Origin: Selenomonadaceae bacterium
GTDB lineage: Bacteria; Bacillota; Negativicutes; Selenomonadales; Selenomonadaceae
Assembly: GCA_017518105.1 (NCBI GenBank)
Contig: JAFWWC010000007.1
Coordinates: 62,001-126,000 of the forward strand
Reading direction: 5' to 3'
Length of the DNA stretch: 64,000 nucleotides
Below are positions 49,300-58,647 of the stretch, one piece after another. The notes beneath the pieces are model-generated. The model did no database searches. It had not been told where the DNA came from and saw only the letters and a list, made by a program, of their open reading frames with translations. Position 1 is the first letter of the stretch. The number at the start of each line of letters is the position of its first letter. Both the position numbers and the translations under genes were made by a program.

Positions 49300-50265
49300 A
49301 TGAAAATTGTTGTACTAGACGGTTACACACTAAACCCCGGCGACTTAAGCTGGGACGCGTTAAAGGCTCTGGGCGATTGTAAAGTTTACGACCGCACGAG
49401 CTTGACGGACGAGGCGGAGATTATCTCTAGGATTGGCGACGCGCAGATTGTCATCACGAACAAGACGCCACTGACTAGACGAATCCTCGACGCCTGCAAC
49501 GTGAAGTATATCGGCGTGCTCGCCACGGGCTATAACGTCGTGGACATTCAAGCGGCTAAGGAAAAGAATATCCCCGTAACGAACATTCCCACCTACGGCA
49601 CGCAGTCGGTTGCTCAATTCGCGTTCGCTCTGCTGTTGGAAATTTGTCATCACGTGGCGCATCACTCTCAAGCCGTGCAAGAGGGGCGTTGGGCTGGCAG
49701 TCCAGATTTCTGCTTCTGGGATTATCCGCTGATTGAACTCGCCGGCAAAACTATGGGCATTATCGGCTACGGTCGAATCGGTCAAGCCACGGGCAAACTT
49801 GCTCAGGCGTTCGGCATGAAGGTTATCGCGTTCGACTCAATGCGCGAAGTCGGAACCAAACTCGGCGATTGTACCTTCGTTGAGCTGGACGAACTCTTTA
49901 AAGCCTCGGACGTTATCGCCCTGCATTGTCCGCTGTTCCCGTCGACGCAAGGCATTATCTGCAAAGAGAATATCGCCAAGATGAAGGACGGAGTAATCAT
50001 CATCAACAACAGCCGCGGCGGTCTCGTCGTCGAAGAGGATTTGCGGGCGGCTCTCGACAGCGGAAAAGTTTTGGCGGCGGGCGTCGACGTTGTAAGCACG
50101 GAACCGATTAAAGCCGACAATCCCTTGCTGGGTGCTAAGAACTGTTTTATCACGCCGCATATCTCTTGGGCACCGAAGGAATCTCGCGAACGCCTGATGA
50201 ATATCGCCGTGGACAATCTCAAAGCGTGGCTCGCCGGTCAGCCCGTCAACGTCGTCAATCAATGA
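49300..50265 (+). CDS. D-2-hydroxyacid dehydrogenase (glycerate/hydroxypyruvate type)
   Basis: NAD(P)-dependent enzyme of 321 residues. Rossmann motif MGIIGYGRIGQATGKLAQAF; catalytic Arg in INNSRGGLV, Glu in STEPIKADNPLL and His in ITPHISWAPKE. The substrate domain has GVLATGYNVVDIQAA. This pattern is closest to hydroxypyruvate/glycerate dehydrogenases, though D-lactate-type activity cannot be excluded. ATG at 49,300 with TTGGAGG upstream. One base separates its stop from the next gene. Confidence 0.92.
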   Translation: MKIVVLDGYTLNPGDLSWDALKALGDCKVYDRTSLTDEAEIISRIGDAQIVITNKTPLTRRILDACNVKYIGVLATGYNVVDIQAAKEKNIPVTNIPTYGTQSVAQFAFALLLEICHHVAHHSQAVQEGRWAGSPDFCFWDYPLIELAGKTMGIIGYGRIGQATGKLAQAFGMKVIAFDSMREVGTKLGDCTFVELDELFKASDVIALHCPLFPSTQGIICKENIAKMKDGVIIINNSRGGLVVEEDLRAALDSGKVLAAGVDVVSTEPIKADNPLLGAKNCFITPHISWAPKESRERLMNIAVDNLKAWLAGQPVNVVNQ

Positions 50266-50266
50266 C

Positions 50267-51448
50267 ATGCGGCGAATAATTTTCCTGTTCCTGTTCGACG
50301 CGTTGATAAGTGGGGCGGTGGCGGCGTGGCTGTACTTCACGAGGGGAATCGACGCGGCATTGACGACGGGGCTTTCAATCTTCGTAGCGTTCTCTCCGAT
50401 GTGCTTAGCCTTAGCGTCGTTGCCCGTCTACCTCGTGCGCAGGAAGATTTCAAAGCTCGGCGTAAAGACCAATAACCCCGACGCACTCAAGACTTTAACG
50501 GATATTGGAGTTGTCGCCTTGCCTTATAATCGGGTTTTGACGGGCGGCGAGTACTACATAACCGACTTGGTGCCCGAAGGCTTGAATCAACCGACGCTAC
50601 TGGCAATGGCGGCTGGCACCGAAACCGACGCGGAAAATCTTTTAGGGCGGACGATTTACGACACGGCGGCGGCTAGAGGTTTGCGGTTGCAACAGTCCAA
50701 AGACTTCACGGAGCGGGCTGGTTGCGGCGTCGAGGCGACAGTCAGAGGGACGATTATGCGCGTGGGCAATCCGGCATGGCTTGAAAGTCTCGGCGTGTCG
50801 ATAAGCGCGAACCTTCGCACTAAGATTGACCAACTGCTAGTCAAAGGCAAGACAGTCTTGATTGTCGCGACGGGTCGAATAGCTCGCGGCGTCATTGCAC
50901 TAAAAGACGAGGTAAGCGACGAGGCGATTAAATTCCTGCACGCGTTGAGGGCGGAGAAGATTGAAACGCTCCTGCTGACGGCTCAGCCAAAGAAGATGAC
51001 CAGTTGGATAACGAAAAACTTTGCGCTTGATAACGTCCGCACGAACCTGACGCCCGAAGGCAAAGCCCGCGAAGTTCAAATCTTCCGCGCCAAAGGAAAA
51101 ATCGTAGCGGTAATCGGCAACGACCTGCACGACTTGCCCGCCCTTAGAAGTGCCGACGTATCGTTTTTGTTAGCGGGCGGCTCGTTGGCTCCTTCGGACG
51201 AGGTCAAGCTTGATTTTGAAATCCCGACGCTTGAAAGCCTCTTGGCAATCCGAAAAGCCGCCGTGAACGTTGCCCGCGTCTTGAAGGTCAATCGATGGCT
51301 CGCGTTGCTGTCGTGGGTCGTGTTAGTGCCGCCGGCGATTATTTCCGCGTTGGAGTCGCCGCCGATACCTTTCCACCCATTAGCGGCGGTCGCGGGCGTG
51401 GCAGTCTTCAGCGTAATAATCTTAGTCAACTCTTTAAAAGTAAGATAA
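50267..51448 (+). CDS. P-type ATPase-like protein lacking all catalytic motifs
   Basis: 393 residues that align along the core of P1B (CopA-like) ATPases. Hydrophobic segments at ~5-24 and ~33-57 carry FSPMCLALASLPVYL where CPC is expected. The phosphorylation motif DKTGTLT is replaced by LPYNRVLTGG, so the Asp is gone. SEHPL is replaced by AENLLG, and GDGxND by IGNDLHDLPALRSADV. The nucleotide-binding fold and two final membrane helices are still recognisable, with no frameshift or stop. It is thus a full-length, probably catalytically dead relative that evolved under a different constraint, not a decaying pseudogene. Heavy-metal domains are absent. Role unknown; co-transcribed with the dehydrogenase and perhaps thrC. 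Confidence 0.8.
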   Translation: MRRIIFLFLFDALISGAVAAWLYFTRGIDAALTTGLSIFVAFSPMCLALASLPVYLVRRKISKLGVKTNNPDALKTLTDIGVVALPYNRVLTGGEYYITDLVPEGLNQPTLLAMAAGTETDAENLLGRTIYDTAAARGLRLQQSKDFTERAGCGVEATVRGTIMRVGNPAWLESLGVSISANLRTKIDQLLVKGKTVLIVATGRIARGVIALKDEVSDEAIKFLHALRAEKIETLLLTAQPKKMTSWITKNFALDNVRTNLTPEGKAREVQIFRAKGKIVAVIGNDLHDLPALRSADVSFLLAGGSLAPSDEVKLDFEIPTLESLLAIRKAAVNVARVLKVNRWLALLSWVVLVPPAIISALESPPIPFHPLAAVAGVAVFSVIILVNSLKVR

Positions 51449-51460
51449 GGAGGTTCAGCA

Positions 51461-52969
51461 TTGAAATACATCAGCACACGTTCAAAGATAAAACCAATAA
51501 GTTCGGCGGAAGCAATCCTTAGGGGTCTTGCGGCGGATGGCGGACTATTCGTACCAGAAAAAATTCCAAAGGTCACACTCGAAGAACTCGACGGCTTTAG
51601 GAGCAAAACCTACGAGCAACTGTCCGCGTGGCTCCTCGGAAAATATTTGACGGACTACACGGAAGACGAGCTCGGCGAATGTGCGGAACTTGCTTATAAC
51701 TGGTTCGACGTGACGGCGCGGGTACCCGTCGCAATCCTAATCCAAGACATGAAAAACCCCGTGGCACCCGTCGGCAATATGGAGCTGTGGCACGGACCGA
51801 CTTCCGCTTTTAAGGACGTGGCATTGCAAATGTTGCCGCACCTTATGCGCATGGCTCTAAAGAAGGTCGGCGAGACGAAGACTATCTTAATCCTCGTGGC
51901 GACCTCCGGTGACACGGGCAAGGCGGCTTTGGCGGGCTTCGCGGACGTGCCGCAAACTAAAATCATGGTCTTCTATCCCGACGGCGGCGTAAGCAAGATT
52001 CAACGACTGCAAATGGTTACGCAAGCCGGCTCCAATGTCAATGTCACGGCGGTCAGAGGAAATTTCGACGACGCGCAAAACGGCGTTAAGAAAATCTTCG
52101 GCGATAAGGCAATCCGTAAAGAACTCGATAAGCTGGGAGTCAAGCTCAGCTCTGCGAACTCGATTAACTGGGGGCGGCTCGTCCCGCAAATCGTCTATTA
52201 CTTCGCCGGCTACCTCGAATTCGTCAAGACGGAACAAATTAAGCTTGGCGACCCAATTATTATCAGCGTGCCCACCGGCAACTTCGGAAACATTCTCGCC
52301 GCCTACTACGCCTTGCGCATGGGGTTACCCGTCAAAAAATTAATCTGCGCCTCGAACGTCAACAACGTCCTCACGGAATTTTTCTCGACTGGCGTCTACA
52401 ACCGCAACCGAAAATTTTTCAAGACGATTACGCCTTCAATGGATATTCTCATCTCAAGCAATCTCGAACGCCTGCTTTATCACGAATCGGGCGGCGACTT
52501 CAGGCAGGTTAGCAAATATATGGCGGAGCTTAATTCTAATGGTCGCTACGTCATCGACAAAGACTTAAAGGCGCGGCTCGATAAAATCTTCCACGCCGAA
52601 TACGTCACCGAGGACGAGACTAAACTTTTTATCAAGCGCGTTTACGGCTCGTTTAAGTATCTGCTCGACACGCACAGCGCGGTTTCAATCGCCGCCCTGA
52701 GCAAGTACCGTAGCAAGACCAAAGATTTAACACCCGCCCTAAGTGCCTCGACTGCCAGCCCGTATAAGTTCACAAGCTCGGTATTGGAGGCTTTGGAGCT
52801 ACCGATTGAAGGGCTTGACGACTTCGCGCAAATCAATCTCCTTAACAAAAAGACCAGTTTCAAAGTTCCAAAGAATCTCGCCGTACTCAACGCCGCGCAA
52901 ATTTTGCACAACGACGTTTGCGACAAAGACGAAATGCCGCAACGCGTTTTGGACTTCGCCGCAAAGTAA
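51461..52969 (+). CDS. thrC: Threonine synthase
   Basis: PLP enzyme converting O-phosphohomoserine to threonine. The 502 residues are the long (class II) form: STRSKIKPISSAEAILRGLA and ADGGLFVPEKIP at the N-terminus, PLP Lys in GPTSAFKDVALQ, phosphate-binding VATSGDTGKAAL, and VPTGNFGNILAAYYA. TTG start with AAGGAGG seven bases upstream. Last gene of the plus-strand run. Confidence 0.96.
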   Translation: MKYISTRSKIKPISSAEAILRGLAADGGLFVPEKIPKVTLEELDGFRSKTYEQLSAWLLGKYLTDYTEDELGECAELAYNWFDVTARVPVAILIQDMKNPVAPVGNMELWHGPTSAFKDVALQMLPHLMRMALKKVGETKTILILVATSGDTGKAALAGFADVPQTKIMVFYPDGGVSKIQRLQMVTQAGSNVNVTAVRGNFDDAQNGVKKIFGDKAIRKELDKLGVKLSSANSINWGRLVPQIVYYFAGYLEFVKTEQIKLGDPIIISVPTGNFGNILAAYYALRMGLPVKKLICASNVNNVLTEFFSTGVYNRNRKFFKTITPSMDILISSNLERLLYHESGGDFRQVSKYMAELNSNGRYVIDKDLKARLDKIFHAEYVTEDETKLFIKRVYGSFKYLLDTHSAVSIAALSKYRSKTKDLTPALSASTASPYKFTSSVLEALELPIEGLDDFAQINLLNKKTSFKVPKNLAVLNAAQILHNDVCDKDEMPQRVLDFAAK

Positions 52970-52971
52970 GC

Positions 52972-53007
52972 AAAAAAATTTCCCTCCAACGCGGAGGGAT
53001 TTTTTAT
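52972..53007. terminator. Bidirectional terminator between thrC and the glycosyltransferase gene
   Basis: TCCCTCC, loop AACGC, GGAGGGA with T-rich DNA on the plus side (six T) and A-rich DNA on the other (seven A), so it can end transcription of both convergent genes. It overlaps the last codon of the minus-strand gene. Confidence 0.85.
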
Positions 53008-56000
53008 TTGACGCCGACAATCTTATCGTCGCTGAGGAATGACTCAATCCACGCCTCGACGAAGGCTTCATCAATCGTCACACGCGCAAGGACATCGCCG
53101 AACATTTCCCTAACGTCGCGGCAGAATTCCTCGGCTCCCGCTTTAATCTCCCGTAAATCACGGCGCGGAAAAGTTTTCATCAGCTCCTTAAAATAGGGTT
53201 CCAAGTCGCCCGAATGACTTAAACTCGGCACTCCGCAGAACCAATAGCCAACCTCCCGCCACGTGTGCAGGATAAGCCGCCCGCTATCTTCCGTCAGTCG
53301 ATTGCTCAGCCCAAACGGGTCGTGAAACTTCTTCGCCAACACCACGCCCAAACATATCCCCGCATAAAGCGACAACTTATAATCAAGCCGCTCCAGAAGA
53401 TTTTTCCCGAACGGCACCTGCGAAAACAAATTCAACGCGCTCATCGTGTGACAAGTTCCCAAGCCGCGTTCGGAGGGCAGTTGAATATCGCTAACCTCAT
53501 CGTCGCCAATGTGCATAAAATCCTCCGCCCGCTCCTCAAGCTGATTCCAAATCGTTGCCGTGTCCTTGCGCAAGCCCGTTTCGCCCGAAAGCAGAAGTTT
53601 ATCGTAGCCCTCGACGCCGCATTTACTCAGCAAGCGTTCAAGGTCAGGCGTCTGCAAAGGCGTATCGCAGATAATCCAAACCTCCTTGCCCGCCGCGACT
53701 GCCGCCTTAAACCAATCGACGACCCGTGCACGCGGCAGAGCCAATGAAACTTCCGTCGAGACCTCTAGCTCACGAATTTTTTTGCAAGTCGCCTCGTCAA
53801 GCCCGCTAAGTTCCGAGAAGTTTTTATATACCTCGTCAAGGGTCAAGTCGCCGTCCTCTTCCGCTTTGGCTCTTAGCGTCGGAAAGTCGAATTCACGACC
53901 GAGCAACGCCTCAACCTTAAGCCCGACAAGCTCGCGGACATGATACGATTTGGCGACGCCGCGCATTAACAGCGTATCGAACACGTCAAAGGAAATAATT
54001 TCGTTGCAAGGGATGATTCGTTCTTTGAACTCTTCCTCGTCGCGCCCATAGTATTGCCAAAGATTTTTACTGCCGCCGTTGACAGAGTACGTAAAAGTCT
54101 TCGGGTCGAATTCGTAGCACTTCATGCCCTGCGCCCGTGCCGCCAACAGTATCGAACGTTCAAAGGCGTGAGCAATCGTCCCGTCCTTTTGCCCTTGTTC
54201 GGTCGGGAAGTCCTCAAGCGTCAGCCCAATGCTAAAGAACTTTCCAATAGCCTGCGTCCTTGCCCAAAACATCGTGCCCGCCGGGAAGTCAAAGTAGTCG
54301 GTTTTGTTCGGCGGAATACCTGCGCGGCTCAAAAGTTTTCGTCCGGCGTCGCGATTTGAAAGCCAAGTGAAGCTCGCGTAGAAGACATTATCGGCGGGGC
54401 GCGGATAGATGACGCCAACCGATTTATCATCGTCGAAGGCTTTAAAGATTTGCCTGATACTTTCGGGCGAACCTAACAGCGCGTCGAACAGATAATTGCG
54501 CCAAGACTGCAACTCGCTACCCGTGTGCAATGACTTTTTGGAGTGAATGTGCAAAGCGAAATCGTATTCGGGCAAGAGGTCAGCAAAGCCGACAAGGAAA
54601 GGAGCCACGTCCCGTCCGCGATTGGGCACGGCACGCACGATGACTTTTTCCGCGTTTGGAATCTTCTTGAAGGCGTCATGAACTTTACCTGCCGCCTCGC
54701 CGTCGATGATTGAAATCAGCGCGTCGAATTTGTAAGGCATGTTCGCGCAGTAAGCCGCCATGTCGTCTAGCAAGTCAAGATAAAAGATGTGCGCTTGAAT
54801 GGCAATCCGTCCGGGCTGTGAAAGAAGTTCGCCGCCGAAGGTCTCGCTGTAAATGCCATAAGAGTGTTCGACGGGCGGCTTTAGTTGCCACGTCTGCGAC
54901 ATTTTCCAAAGGTTATAACGGTTCGTGTTCTTCAAAAGCGGCGCAAGGGTCGTGTAGAATTTGTCCTTGAGCTTAGCTTTCCTTTGCTCGTCAAATGGCA
55001 GTATCTTGTACAGGAGGCGGACGGCAGTCATAGCCTTTTCCTTGACGGCGATTGACGCTTTAGATTCTCGCGGCTTCGGCGGGGATTTTAACTTGCGTAT
55101 CTGAAGTTTCTTGTTGAGTTCGGTTAGGGCTTTTATTCTTTTGCCTAGGACGGCAGAAAAATTTTCCTCGCGCTCGCCGAATACTTCAAAGGTCACGTGC
55201 CCAGTCAGATTGTCGACGTTGAATAAAATCTGTGGGTCAATCGTCCAGAACCTGTGGAAGCCGTCAACTACTTCATAGGCGTTGCTCGCGGCGATTCCAT
55301 ATGGCTTGCCGTTAATCAGCACGCGGTTTATCTTGACGGAAATAAAATTCTTGTCGGGGTCGAAGCGCAGAACTTTAATCGGGTCTTCTAAGTCGAGGTC
55401 AAAGCGTGCGTAAAACTTTTGGGACGTGTCGACGCTGATAATCTTCTCCGCCGCCTTAGTGGACGCGTAATCGTCGTTGATAAAAAGTTCCGTGCGGAGC
55501 ATGTCGAGTTTCTGCGTCAGGTTGAACACGTCAAAGGAGCCGCCGTCCCTTAGGAAAGTTTTTTCGTCGTAGCCGTAGAGGTTTTTTATCTGCGTGGCGT
55601 CGTGCGGATTGTTCAGCAGATTTTTTATCAGCTCCAAGCCAACGAGTTGCCAGGCGGGAATCTTCTTATCGAGGCAAAACTTAGCCAAAGCGAAGCGTCG
55701 ATTAATCTTGCCGTCAATCCGAAAGTTCGCGGCGTCGGGGAAGACCTCAAGGAAAAATTTATCGTCGGGGAAGCTGTCGACGAACTCCCGCGCTATGAAG
55801 AAATTTTCCAAGTCCGCACGAATTAACCTATCACGAGTCGTTGCCGAGGTGTTCTCTTGCCGCGTGCGCCGCAACCTAAACTTCGTAAGGCGTTCGGGCA
55901 AAATAAAAATCTCCGCGTGGAAGCAGAGACGAATCCACATGAGGTAATCGGGCAACTGCCAAAGCCCGTGTGTATCAAGCAGGCGACATGCCTTGAATAC

Positions 56001-56513
56001 TTCGCGACGGAGCATCACGGACGGATGGCAAAGGCAGTTGGCATTATAGAAGAAATAGTTTAGCCACTCGGCTCGCGTGCGATTGGGCTGGTCGAAAATA
56101 TTTTTGTAGTAGTCGCCCGCGTCAAGCTCACGTGGCTTGCCGAACTCGTCGACGAACTCAACCCACGTGAAGCACGCGGCGAAATTTTCGTTGCTGTCGA
56201 GGAAGGCAACCTGCTTTTCCAATTTATCGGGCGTCCACAGGTCGTCAGAGTGGTGCACGGCGATATATTTCCCCCGCGCAAATTCAATCGCCTCACTCAC
56301 GGCAATGACGGGTCCGCGGTTCTCGTCGTAGAGGAAAGTTTTTATGCGCGGGTCGTCGAAGGCTTTTATAGTGTCTTGGCTGTCGTCCTGCGAGCCGTCG
56401 TCGACGATTAATAGTTCAAAGTCCGTGAACGTCTGCTTGAGGACGCTTTTAATCGCCGCCGCCACGAACGCCCCGTGATTATAACTCGTCAATATCACGC
56501 TGACCTTAGGCAA
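53004..56513 (-). CDS. Three-module glycosyltransferase: GT2 + RgpF-like + HAD-like
   Basis: 1169 residues, no membrane helix. Module 1 (~1-240) is a GT-A family 2 transferase (KVSVILTSYNHGAFVAAAI, VDDGSQDDS, metal motif HHSDDLW). A ~300-residue unassigned segment follows. Module 2 (~570-850) resembles rhamnan-synthesis protein F (RgpF): AIQAHIFYLDLLDDMAAYC, NRGRDVAPFLVGF, ALHIHSKKS, DFPAGTMFWAR. Module 3 (~880-1080) is HAD-like (ISFDVFDTLLMRG, MHIGDDEVSDI). The combination suggests a polymerising enzyme for a surface polysaccharide. TTG start directly after the KAS gene stop, with GGAGGTGAT overlapping that gene's end. Donor and acceptor sugars unknown. Confidence 0.88.
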   Translation of the reverse strand: MPKVSVILTSYNHGAFVAAAIKSVLKQTFTDFELLIVDDGSQDDSQDTIKAFDDPRIKTFLYDENRGPVIAVSEAIEFARGKYIAVHHSDDLWTPDKLEKQVAFLDSNENFAACFTWVEFVDEFGKPRELDAGDYYKNIFDQPNRTRAEWLNYFFYNANCLCHPSVMLRREVFKACRLLDTHGLWQLPDYLMWIRLCFHAEIFILPERLTKFRLRRTRQENTSATTRDRLIRADLENFFIAREFVDSFPDDKFFLEVFPDAANFRIDGKINRRFALAKFCLDKKIPAWQLVGLELIKNLLNNPHDATQIKNLYGYDEKTFLRDGGSFDVFNLTQKLDMLRTELFINDDYASTKAAEKIISVDTSQKFYARFDLDLEDPIKVLRFDPDKNFISVKINRVLINGKPYGIAASNAYEVVDGFHRFWTIDPQILFNVDNLTGHVTFEVFGEREENFSAVLGKRIKALTELNKKLQIRKLKSPPKPRESKASIAVKEKAMTAVRLLYKILPFDEQRKAKLKDKFYTTLAPLLKNTNRYNLWKMSQTWQLKPPVEHSYGIYSETFGGELLSQPGRIAIQAHIFYLDLLDDMAAYCANMPYKFDALISIIDGEAAGKVHDAFKKIPNAEKVIVRAVPNRGRDVAPFLVGFADLLPEYDFALHIHSKKSLHTGSELQSWRNYLFDALLGSPESIRQIFKAFDDDKSVGVIYPRPADNVFYASFTWLSNRDAGRKLLSRAGIPPNKTDYFDFPAGTMFWARTQAIGKFFSIGLTLEDFPTEQGQKDGTIAHAFERSILLAARAQGMKCYEFDPKTFTYSVNGGSKNLWQYYGRDEEEFKERIIPCNEIISFDVFDTLLMRGVAKSYHVRELVGLKVEALLGREFDFPTLRAKAEEDGDLTLDEVYKNFSELSGLDEATCKKIRELEVSTEVSLALPRARVVDWFKAAVAAGKEVWIICDTPLQTPDLERLLSKCGVEGYDKLLLSGETGLRKDTATIWNQLEERAEDFMHIGDDEVSDIQLPSERGLGTCHTMSALNLFSQVPFGKNLLERLDYKLSLYAGICLGVVLAKKFHDPFGLSNRLTEDSGRLILHTWREVGYWFCGVPSLSHSGDLEPYFKELMKTFPRRDLREIKAGAEEFCRDVREMFGDVLARVTIDEAFVEAWIESFLSDDKIVGVK

Positions 56514-57512
56514 TCACATCACCTCCGACAGGTCGGCAATACAGCCCGCCCAACTCAAGCCGACGCCGTAGCCCGCAAGCATGACACACTTTAAACTCTG
56601 TGCGCCGACTTCTTTAACGACCTGTTCAATCGCAAGCGGCACACTCCCCGAAACCAGATTGCCCGTCTTGGATATGTCGTTGTGGAAGGGAACTTCATTC
56701 AAGCCCGCCTTGTCTCTAAGGTAAGTCATCATGAACTTGTTCGCCTGGTGGAAGATGCAATAATCCAAGTCGGCGCGGGTGAGCTTAGCGGCGGTCAACA
56801 CAGCGTCGACGAGCGGCGGCACTTCTCTAAGCGTGAAATAAGTTATCGCCATGCCGTCCATAAAAATTTCGTAGTTTGAGCGGTAGTTGCCGTTCTCGTC
56901 CGTAGAAAAGACTTCGGGATTTTCGCGGGGCAAATGACGACTGCCGCCGACCGGGATAATCAGCTTATCATAGCGCGAGCCGTCCGAGCCAAAGACGAAC
57001 GCCCGAAGACTTTCTTTATCGCCGCCGTCAATCCAAGTAGCCGTCGCCCCGTCCCCGAATAGCGGACGAGTCGCTTTGTCGCGGGCGTTGATATATTTCG
57101 TGTAGACGCTTGAGGTTATGAACAGAATCTTTTTGGCAAGCCCAGTCTCAATCAGCCCCTTAGCAATCGCAAGCCCATAGACGTAGCCCGAACAGCCTAA
57201 CGAAATATCCATGGTGCCGACGGATTTTTTTAAGCCTAAGCGGTGTTGCAAATGTCCTGCCGTGTGCGGCCCTAAATGGTCGGGGTGTTGCGTGCAAAGC
57301 AGGATAAAATCTGTCTCGTGGCGGTCTATGTTGTGTTCGGCAAAAAGTTTTTCGGCGGCTTTGAAAGCCAAGTCGCCCGCTGCCTCGTCCTTGCCGCAGA
57401 TATGTCGACACTGCACGCCAAGTTTTTTTATGAAGCGGGCGTCCACCAGCTCCGAATTGCTTTCTATCGTCGCGGGCAAGTATGAACTTATCGCTCGTAT
57501 CCTTGCAAACAT
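56514..57512 (-). CDS. 3-oxoacyl-ACP synthase III-like (FabH-fold) protein
   Basis: 332 residues with thiolase fold. The triad is complete: Cys in ISLGCSGYVYGLAIA, His in IFHQANKFMMTYL and Asn in ISKTGNLVSGSVPLAI, so condensation activity is expected. No fatty-acid operon is near; neighbours are a sugar aminotransferase and a glycosyltransferase, four and zero bases away. KAS III-like enzymes in surface-glycan loci may supply or attach unusual acyl groups, so I infer this over housekeeping FabH. ATG at 57,512. Confidence 0.9.
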   Translation of the reverse strand: MFARIRAISSYLPATIESNSELVDARFIKKLGVQCRHICGKDEAAGDLAFKAAEKLFAEHNIDRHETDFILLCTQHPDHLGPHTAGHLQHRLGLKKSVGTMDISLGCSGYVYGLAIAKGLIETGLAKKILFITSSVYTKYINARDKATRPLFGDGATATWIDGGDKESLRAFVFGSDGSRYDKLIIPVGGSRHLPRENPEVFSTDENGNYRSNYEIFMDGMAITYFTLREVPPLVDAVLTAAKLTRADLDYCIFHQANKFMMTYLRDKAGLNEVPFHNDISKTGNLVSGSVPLAIEQVVKEVGAQSLKCVMLAGYGVGLSWAGCIADLSEVM

Positions 57513-57516
57513 TTCC

Positions 57517-58647
57517 TCAGCTCCTAAAGCTCTTGAGTATCGCGCAAATTTTCCTAACGTCGTCTTCAGTCAGCTCGCCATACATCGGAAGGCTTAAGAC
57601 CTGTTTAGCAATGGCATTGGCGGCTGGCAAATTAGCGGGGCTTGACGAACTCAACTGACGATAGCAAGTGAACTCACTGCAAAGCGGATGAAAGTATTTG
57701 CGCGTGTAAACGTTGAAGTTCTTAAACGCCCCGTAGACATAATCCCGCGACCGCCCGAAGACTTCTTCCTCAATGCGAACGACGTAATACTGATAGTTCA
57801 GCTTAACATCGTCGGCGACCTTCGGCATGAGCTTTAAGCCCTCGACCTCGGCAAGTTCCTCGTTGTAGACCTCGTGCAGTCGTTTACGCTTTAGACGCTC
57901 GTCCTCGACGTAGCTTAGCATGATTCGACCAATCGCCGCCCGCACCTCGTCGAGCTTGCCATTGATGCCGGGCATAACGACTTCTTCCTCGTTCTTTATG
58001 CCGAAATTCTTCAGCAGGTCAATCCGTTGCTTAGTGTTCTCGTCGTGCATGACAAGCGCGCCGCCTTCGACCGTATGATAAAGTTTCGTGGCGTGGAAGC
58101 TCAGCATTGAAATATCGCCGAACGTCCCAATGCCCCGCCCGCCAATCTCAACGCCGAACGTGTGCGCCGCGTCATAGACAACCCGCAAGCCGTAACGGTC
58201 AGCGACCTCCTGAATCTTTTCCACGTCGCACGGTATCCCAAAGACATGCACAGGCAGGATAGCCGTTGTCTTGGGCGTTATCATCGACTCAATCTTATCG
58301 GCGTCAAGGTTCATGGTTTCGGCGTCCACGTCGCAGAATATCGGCTCAATGTTATTCCAACTCAAGACATGCGGCGTTGCGGCGAACGTAAAAGGCGTCG
58401 TGATGACTTGCCCACTTAGCCGCAAGCTTTGACAGGCGACCATTAATGCTATCGTCCCGTTGTTGAACAGCGACAAGTGCGGCACTTTAAGGAACGCTTT
58501 AAGCTCCTGTTCAAGCATCGTGTGCTGTGGTCCGTTGTTAGTCAGCCACTTTGTCGCCCAAATGTCGCGTAGCTTGTCCGTGACTTCTTCAATCGTCGGG
58601 AAGACCGGTCGCGTCACGTAAATTCTTTTATCGAACGGTTCAATCAT
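57517..58647 (-). CDS. DegT/DnrJ/EryC1-family sugar aminotransferase
   Basis: PLP-dependent transaminase of about 376 residues acting on nucleotide-linked keto sugars. Marks: PFTFAATPHVLSWNNIEPIF, AILPVHVFGIPCD, DAAHTFGVEIGGRGIG, and the PLP Lys in MLSFHATKLYHTVEGG. Similar to the VioA/FdtB group that makes dTDP-4-amino or 3-amino sugars; the exact sugar cannot be read from sequence. I start at ATG 58,647, after GGAGG, overlapping the protease gene by eight bases. Confidence 0.93.
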   Translation of the reverse strand: MIEPFDKRIYVTRPVFPTIEEVTDKLRDIWATKWLTNNGPQHTMLEQELKAFLKVPHLSLFNNGTIALMVACQSLRLSGQVITTPFTFAATPHVLSWNNIEPIFCDVDAETMNLDADKIESMITPKTTAILPVHVFGIPCDVEKIQEVADRYGLRVVYDAAHTFGVEIGGRGIGTFGDISMLSFHATKLYHTVEGGALVMHDENTKQRIDLLKNFGIKNEEEVVMPGINGKLDEVRAAIGRIMLSYVEDERLKRKRLHEVYNEELAEVEGLKLMPKVADDVKLNYQYYVVRIEEEVFGRSRDYVYGAFKNFNVYTRKYFHPLCSEFTCYRQLSSSSPANLPAANAIAKQVLSLPMYGELTEDDVRKICAILKSFRS

